64,000 nt of DNA from Streptomyces sp. HM190. Its GTDB lineage: Bacteria > Actinomycetota > Actinomycetes > Streptomycetales > Streptomycetaceae. Location of the stretch: NCBI RefSeq assembly GCF_009857135.1, contig NZ_CP047318.1, positions 558,001-622,000 of the forward strand. Direction: 5' to 3'. Of the stretch, positions 55,164-64,000 are shown one piece after another. Each line of letters begins with the position of its first letter. Position 1 is the stretch's first letter. The notes below the pieces were generated by a model. The model was not told where the DNA came from and did no database searches. It saw only the letters and a list, made by a program, of their open reading frames with translations. The translations under genes and the position numbers were made by a program.

Positions 55164-55232
55164 CGCACAGCGCAGCACCGCACCGCCGACCGGGCCGTTC
55201 GCCCGGTCGGCGGTGCGGTGCTGCGCTGTGCG
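55164..55232. terminator. Exceptionally long bidirectional terminator, 32-bp perfect stem
   Basis: The arms 55164-55195 and 55201-55232 are perfect complements around the 5-base loop CGTTC. It separates the convergent VOC and glgX genes and should stop transcription from both sides. Confidence 0.85.
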
Positions 55233-55263
55233 GTGCTGCGCGGGGGGGGTGCGCGCCCGCCGT

Positions 55264-57497
<2,234 letters not shown>

Positions 57498-57501
<4 letters not shown>

Positions 57502-58082
57502 CGCGCGGCGTCGCAGGTGCTCGACACGGTCGGCACCGTGCTGGCGGGCCGCTCCGTGCTCGCGGCGGCCGCGGCGGTGTCCGGCGCGGCGGCCGGGGCG
57601 TCGCTCTGCGGGCCGGCGAGCGCGACCACCCGTACCTCGCGCGGCACCTGGAGGACCTCGCGCAGGGTGGGCGACGGGGCTGTGGGGACGAGGGGGACGC
57701 TCTCGTCGACGGGGGCCCGCTGGGTGAACCAGATGACCGTGCTGCCGGTGTCGGTGGCACAGCAGCCCCAGCCGTCGCTGAGCGCGGCGATGCGGGTCAG
57801 GCAGGGCCGCAGCTCGCGGTCGGGTCGCAGCTCGCGGTCGTTCTCCGCGATCGCGGCGATGAGGTGCTGCCCGTTCCACCACATCTCGACCGAGGTGTTC
57901 TTGTCCGAGGCGTGCTCGTCGATCGCGCGCAGCAGCAGCTCGGCGCTGTGGCAGACGGGTTCGACGAGGGTCTCCAGGTCCCAGAACCGGAGGTGGGCGG
58001 CCAGGATGCGCCTGACCTGCGCGACCCGTTCCGGACTGACTTCCACGTCGAGGTGGTAGTAGCGAGGCACTGCGGTCTTCAT
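57498..58082 (-). CDS. Degenerate GHKL/RsbW-like protein coupled to glgX
   Basis: 194 residues from ATG 58082. Length and layout recall the anti-sigma GHKL kinases: HLRFWDLETLVEPVCHSAEL, LLRAIDEHASDKNTSVEMWW. The N-box lacks the essential Asn pattern ELVTNALRH, and the G1 Asp box is not evident, so ATP binding is doubtful. A short internal duplication reads RELRPDRELRPC. The Ala/Thr-rich last 45 residues look disordered. The overlap with glgX suggests a regulatory or scaffolding role in glycogen breakdown; that is an inference. Confidence 0.75.
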
Positions 58083-58397
58083 CGTCGTTGGCTCCTCACC
58101 GGCGAAGCTCCCGCCCCGCTCGTTCCTTCCGGAACGGGCCCCGGACAGTCCTCACGGGAGGGGTCCGGGACACGGAGCGTGAGCACCGATCATCTCTGAG
58201 TCAGCTCCAGCGTGCGGTGGCTACGCCATTCGTGCAACACGAGCGACGGACGAGATGGTTGAAGCGCCAACAAGACGCATTGTCGCCGTCCGTGCACCAT
58301 GAGTGAAAGCACCGGCTCCTCATGCGTCGGTGCTCCTCAGTGCACGGCCTCCCACGGGAAGCGTGCTCCAGCGAGAGTGCCGGGAGGTGATCAGCAC
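58083..58397. other. Divergent regulatory region between the glgX and glgE operons
   Basis: 315 bases with no gene of their own. CGTTCC-TTCC-GGAACG (58121-58136) is a small inverted repeat near the minus-strand gene. No convincing promoter pair was identified for either side. GGGAGGTG at 58382-58389 is the ribosome site of the DUF5133 gene. Confidence 0.4.
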
Positions 58398-58694
58398 ATG
58401 CTGCTGCCCGCCAAGAACGAGGTGGCCAGACAACTGCGGCGCTACCGCATGTGGGAACGCGTGATGCTCGCGGCGCCCGCGGACCGGGCCGCTCGGGACC
58501 ATTTCGAGGACTCGGGATACACGCTGTGCGTGCTGATGGGCAAACGCTGCGCCCGGGAGGCCGTGGCCGCGGCCGAACGCTACCTCCAGACGACGCTGCC
58601 CGCGTACCTCAAGGAGCAGACCGGTCAGACCCGCAAGACCCGTGCGGTGCCCCACGGCCCGCCGTCCGAGCGGCGTTCCGCCGCGGGACGGTAG
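58398..58694 (+). CDS. DUF5133 small protein upstream of glgE
   Basis: 98 residues from ATG 58398, placed by GGGAGGTG; the open frame extends 99 bases upstream without a better site. The pattern PAKNEVARQLRRYRMWERVM, DHFEDSGYTLCVLMGKRCAR and AVAAAERYL fits DUF5133, a mostly helical Streptomyces family of unknown function. It lies 58 bases before glgE on the same strand and is probably the first gene of the operon. Confidence 0.8.
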   Translation: MLLPAKNEVARQLRRYRMWERVMLAAPADRAARDHFEDSGYTLCVLMGKRCAREAVAAAERYLQTTLPAYLKEQTGQTRKTRAVPHGPPSERRSAAGR

Positions 58695-58752
58695 GGGGCG
58701 TCGGCCCCCGTTCGGCGCAGTTCCCATCCCGAGTTCGGCGGAGGTGAGACCC

Positions 58753-60758
58753 ATGAGCCAGACCCCGGCCATCGGCCGTATCCCCATCAGGGATGTCCGC
58801 CCGCTCGTCGATTGCGGCAGGCGTCCCGCGAAAGCGGTGGTGGGAGAGACCTTCGAGGTCACCGCGACGCTCTTCCGGGAGGGGCACGGCGTCATCGCGG
58901 CCAACGTGGTCCTGAAGGACCCGGAGGGCCGCCCCGCGCCGTGGACGCCGATGAGGGAACTGGGGTCCGGGACCGACCGGTGGGGTGCGTTCGTCACTCC
59001 GACGTCGGTGGGCCGGTGGACGTACCGGGTGGAGGCGTGGAGCGACCCGGTGACCACCTGGCGCCGGGTCGCGCACATCAAGGTCCCCGCCGGGATCGAC
59101 GGCGGCCTCGTGCTGGAGGAGGGCGCCGAGCTGTACGAGCGTGCCGCCGCCGGAGTCCCGGAGGCGGACGCGCACGCCGTGCTGACGCGTGCCGTGCGGC
59201 GGCTGCGAGACGACACGCTGCCGGTGGCGGAACGTTTCGCGGCGGCGCTGGCGCCGGAGGTGGACGAGGTGCTGGCCCGGCATCCGCTGCGGGAGCTGGT
59301 CACCTCCTCCGACCCGCTGCCCCTGCTGGTCGAGCGCGAACGCGCCCTGTTCGGCTCCTGGTACGAGTTCTTCCCCCGCTCCGAGGGCACCGCCGAACAG
59401 CCCCACGGCACCTTCCGCACCGCCGCCCGACGCCTGCCCGCCATCGCCGCCATGGGCTTCGACGTCGTCTACCTCCCCCCGATCCACCCCATCGGCACCA
59501 CCCACCGCAAAGGCCGCAACAACACCCTCTCCCCCACCCCCGACGACGTCGGCGTCCCCTGGGCCATCGGCTCCCCCGAGGGCGGCCACGACACCGTCCA
59601 CCCCGACCTGGGCACCCTGGAGGACTTCGACCGCTTCGTCGCCCGGACCCGCGAGCTGGGCATGGAGGTGGCCCTGGACTTCGCGCTGCAGTGCTCCCCC
59701 GACCACCCCTGGGTCGACAAGCACCCCGAGTGGTTCCACCACCGCCCCGACGGCACCATCGCGTACGCGGAGAACCCGCCGAAGAAGTACCAGGACATCT
59801 ACCCCATCGCCTTCGACGCCGACATGCCCGGCCTGATCGCGGAGACGTGCCGCATCCTGCGGCACTGGATGGACCACGGCGTGCGGATCTTCCGCGTCGA
59901 CAACCCCCACACCAAACCCGTGGTGTTCTGGGAACAGGTCATCGCGGACATCAACCGCACCGACCCCGACGTGATCTTCCTCGCCGAGGCCTTCACCCGC
60001 CCCGCGATGATGCACACCCTCGCCGCGGCCGGCTTCCAGCAGTCCTACACCTACTTCACCTGGCGCACCACCAAGACCGAACTCACCGAGTACGCCACCG
60101 AACTCGCCGGCGACGCCGCGAGCTACATGCGCCCCAACTTCTTCGTCAACACCCCCGACATCCTCCACGCCTTCCTCCAGCACGGCGGCCGCCCCGCCTT
60201 CGAACTCCGCGCCGTCCTCGCCGCGACCCTCTCCCCCACCTGGGGCGTCTACTCCGGCTACGAACTGTGCGAGAACACCCCCCTCAAACCCGGCAGCGAG
60301 GAATACCTCGACTCCGAGAAGTACCAACTCCGCCCCCGCGACTGGGACACCGCCGAACGCGAAGGACGCACGATCACTCCCCTCATCACCGCGCTGAACG
60401 ACATCCGCCGGCGCCATCCCGCACTGCACGGGCTCAGGAACCTGCGCTTCCACCACACCGACAACGACGCGGTGATGGCCTACAGCAAGCGCACCGGCCC
60501 CGACACGATCCTCGTGGTCGTGAACCTCGACCCCCACCACACGCAGACCGCCCGGGTCTCGCTCGACATGACGGAACTCGGCCTGGGCACCGACGAGAAC
60601 GCGCCGATGCACGACGAGCTGACGGGTGAGACCTACCGATGGGGAAGCACGAACTACGTGCGCCTGGAGCCGGGCCTGGCGCCCGCACACATCCTCCACG
60701 TCGGGGTCCACGGCGACGACGCCCCGTCCTCGGCCAGGAACGGAGGGCCCGGTACCCG

Positions 60759-60762
<4 letters not shown>
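58753..60762 (+). CDS. glgE: Alpha-1,4-glucan:maltose-1-phosphate maltosyltransferase GlgE
   Basis: 669 residues from ATG 58753 with GGAGGTGAG upstream. GlgE extends linear alpha-1,4-glucan from maltose-1-phosphate. An N-terminal beta domain and helical bundle (about 1-200) precede a GH13_3 barrel. The nucleophile is Asp383 in [11 protein letters not shown] and the acid/base Glu412 in [13 protein letters not shown]; their 29-residue spacing equals that of the characterised S. coelicolor enzyme (394 and 423). Further markers are [18 protein letters not shown] and [14 protein letters not shown]. The stop overlaps treS as ATGA. The middle of the gene (about 59380-60400) is unusually pyrimidine-rich on the coding strand. 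Confidence 0.96.
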
Positions 60763-62477
<1,715 letters not shown>

Positions 62478-62506
62478 GGCGCGGGCCGGTGAAAGGACGC
62501 GTCACC

Positions 62507-63889
62507 ATGCCGAAGACCGCATTGCTCCGGCCGAGCAGCGACAGGGGCGCCGCCGACCTGATGACCGCGCTCGCGGGGCTGCTGCGCGACTGGCTGCCCC
62601 GGCAGCGCTGGTTCGCCGGCAAGGACCGGCCGGTCACGGACCTCACGCTGCTGTCCATGACGGAGCTGTACCCGGGCTGTCTGCACCTGCTGGTGCACAC
62701 CGGACATCCCGGTCACAGCAGTCACGGCGGGGTGCCGGCTCCCGGCGGCACTCCCCCGTCCGGGGACTGCTACCAGTTGCTGCTCGGCGTACGGGACCAT
62801 CCCGCGCCACGCCTGGGCCGGGCCCTCATCGGGCAGGTGCAGGAGGGTCCGCTCGCGGGACTCACGGTCTACGACGCCCTGCACGACCCCCGGTCGGCGC
62901 GGGTGCTGCTGGAACGGCTGCGGAACCCGGGCGCGGCGGGCCCGCTGCGCTTCGAGGGGGATCCGTCGGCGCGGGTGCCGGCCGGGCTGGCGCCGCGGCT
63001 GCTGGACGCCGAGCAGTCCAACTCGTCGCTGGTGTACGGCGACGCGTACATCCTGAAGGTGTTCCGGCGCATCCAGCCCGGTGTCAACCCCGATCTGGAG
63101 GTGCCCGGCGCGCTGGCGGGACAGGGCTGCGGCCGGGTGCCGGCGCCGGTGGCGTGGTTCCGGACGACCCGTCCGTTCGCGGCGACCCTCGGTGTGCTCC
63201 AGCCGTTCCTGCCCGACGCCTCCGACGGCTGGACGCTGGCGCTGGCCGCGCTCGCCTCCGGCGACGACTTCACGGCGCAGTCCCGTGAGCTGGGACGGGC
63301 CACGGCGGAGGTGCACCTCGCGCTGGCCTCGGCGTTCCCCGCCGGGGAGCACGACGAGAACGCGCGGACGGCGGCCGCGATGACCGAGCGGCTCGACGCG
63401 GCGGCGCACAGTGTGCCGGCGCTGCGGCCGTACGTGCCCGGGCTGCGGAACGCGTTCCGCGCGCTGCTCACCTGCGATGCGGGGCCGCCCGCGCAGCGCA
63501 TCCACGGCGATCTGCACCTGGGGCAGGTGCTGCGGGCCGGCCGGGAGTGGTTCGTCATCGACTTCGAGGGCGAGCCGTCCCGTCCGCTCGCCGAGCGGTG
63601 CGGCGCCCAGTCCCCGGTCCGGGACATCGCGGGGATGCTGCGCTCGTTCGACTACGCCGCCCGGCAGCGACGCCCCTGGCGCCCCGAGTGGGCGCGCCGC
63701 TGCCGCGAGGCGTACTGCGCGGGCTATGCCGCCCGCGCCGGCTGGGACCCGCGCAAGAAGCACGGTCTGCTGCGCGCGTATGAGACCGACCGGGCCGTCT
63801 ACGAGGTTCTGTACGAGGCACGGCACCGACCCGACTGGCTCCCCGTACCGATGGCGGCGATCGAGCGTCTCGCCGTAAGAGGAGGTTGA
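62507..63889 (+). CDS. mak: Maltokinase Mak/Pep2
   Basis: 460 residues from ATG 62507 with AAAGGA 9 bases upstream; in-frame starts further left overlap treS. Mak phosphorylates maltose with ATP. The N-terminal cap has DWLPRQRWFAGKDRPVTD, and the kinase lobe has LDAEQSNSSLVYGDAYILKV with the ATP lysine. The catalytic loop is RIHGDLHLGQVLRAG and the metal motif VIDFEGEPSRPLAER. It stands between treS and glgB in the conserved order of the GlgE pathway. Confidence 0.95.
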   Translation: MPKTALLRPSSDRGAADLMTALAGLLRDWLPRQRWFAGKDRPVTDLTLLSMTELYPGCLHLLVHTGHPGHSSHGGVPAPGGTPPSGDCYQLLLGVRDHPAPRLGRALIGQVQEGPLAGLTVYDALHDPRSARVLLERLRNPGAAGPLRFEGDPSARVPAGLAPRLLDAEQSNSSLVYGDAYILKVFRRIQPGVNPDLEVPGALAGQGCGRVPAPVAWFRTTRPFAATLGVLQPFLPDASDGWTLALAALASGDDFTAQSRELGRATAEVHLALASAFPAGEHDENARTAAAMTERLDAAAHSVPALRPYVPGLRNAFRALLTCDAGPPAQRIHGDLHLGQVLRAGREWFVIDFEGEPSRPLAERCGAQSPVRDIAGMLRSFDYAARQRRPWRPEWARRCREAYCAGYAARAGWDPRKKHGLLRAYETDRAVYEVLYEARHRPDWLPVPMAAIERLAVRGG

Positions 63890-63893
63890 AGCA

Positions 63894-64000
63894 GTGGCCC
63901 TGCGCGACATCACTCCCCCCGAGTCGGCCGGTCCGCCGTCGCACCCGCCGGGCACCTTCGCGGGTGCCCCGCCCCTGTCCGCCGAGGAACGGGGACGGCT
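63894..64000 (+). CDS. glgB: Glycogen branching enzyme GlgB, N-terminal fragment at window end
   Basis: Only the first 35 codons are inside the window, starting at GTG 63894 with GGAGG 8 bases upstream (63881-63885). The visible residues (VALRDITPPESAGPPSHPPG) are a disordered leader and give no domain evidence. The call rests on position: glgE-treS-mak-glgB is the standard order of this pathway in Streptomyces. The enzyme would add alpha-1,6 branches to the GlgE product. Confidence 0.6.
   Translation, partial: MALRDITPPESAGPPSHPPGTFAGAPPLSAEERGR

Overview
The window looks like chromosomal DNA of a Streptomyces or a very close relative. It is very GC-rich with third-codon GC bias, uses many GTG starts and 4-8 base start/stop overlaps, and carries genes typical of the genus: an AfsR/SARP-type regulator, Rv1733c-family and DUF5133 proteins, GHKL anti-sigma-type kinases, extracellular glycanases, and a glgX/glgE/treS/mak/glgB alpha-glucan locus. 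No tRNA, rRNA, IS element or prophage was seen.

Layout. 1-3.6 kb (minus): the edge of what looks like a secondary-metabolite cluster, with a formyltransferase-like enzyme cut by the window start, a Rieske oxygenase and an FAD monooxygenase. 3.9-6.6 kb: an intact NDH-2-like flavoprotein among decayed genes (an S8 peptidase C-terminal scrap, a frameshifted WrbA-like gene, an unidentified frameshifted ORF). 6.6-12.5 kb: a flavodoxin-fold oxidoreductase, a large SARP-NB-ARC-TPR regulator, a WYL regulator, and a small gene whose 3' end is replaced by a two-repeat type I-E-like CRISPR array with no cas genes nearby. 12.5-14.6 kb: dhaKLM. 14.7-17.6 kb: a secreted chitosanase-like protein, a fibronectin-III lipoprotein and a secreted protein with a C-terminal anchor. 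17.6-22.3 kb (minus): padR, fadH-type dienoyl-CoA reductase, PrmC-like methyltransferase, GNAT. 22.5-28.8 kb (plus): a sulfite-oxidase-fold Mo protein coupled to an FNR-type reductase, an Rv1733c-type membrane protein, DUF485 plus an acetate-type SSS symporter, a CE7 esterase and a GHKL kinase. 28.9-36 kb: a methyltransferase, a GH13 enzyme, an LTA-synthase-like sulfatase, a short Rho paralog with a pyrimidine-rich leader, and a D-Ala-D-Ala carboxypeptidase.

36-42 kb (minus) is an amide amino-acid catabolic island: FCD-GntR regulator, amino-acid permease, asparaginase (R. etli type), aspartase, then glutaminase. Together these would take up asparagine and convert it through aspartate to fumarate and ammonia. 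42-44.2 kb: uppP and a crcB-DUF190-crcB fluoride-export operon. 44.4-45.7 kb: a YunG-like and an ATP-grasp protein.

45.8-53.9 kb is a beta-1,4-galactan utilisation locus. A secreted GH53 endo-galactanase cuts the polymer, an ABC importer without its own ATPase takes up oligosaccharides, a cytoplasmic GH42 beta-galactosidase splits them, and a LacI regulator presumably acts at an operator in the divergent promoter region. From 55.3 kb to the end is glucan/trehalose metabolism: GlgX and a degenerate GHKL-like protein on the minus strand, then DUF5133, GlgE, TreS, maltokinase and the start of GlgB on the plus strand. The route is trehalose to maltose, to maltose-1-phosphate, to linear and then branched alpha-glucan. 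Convergent gene pairs are often separated by long perfect hairpins that probably act as bidirectional terminators.
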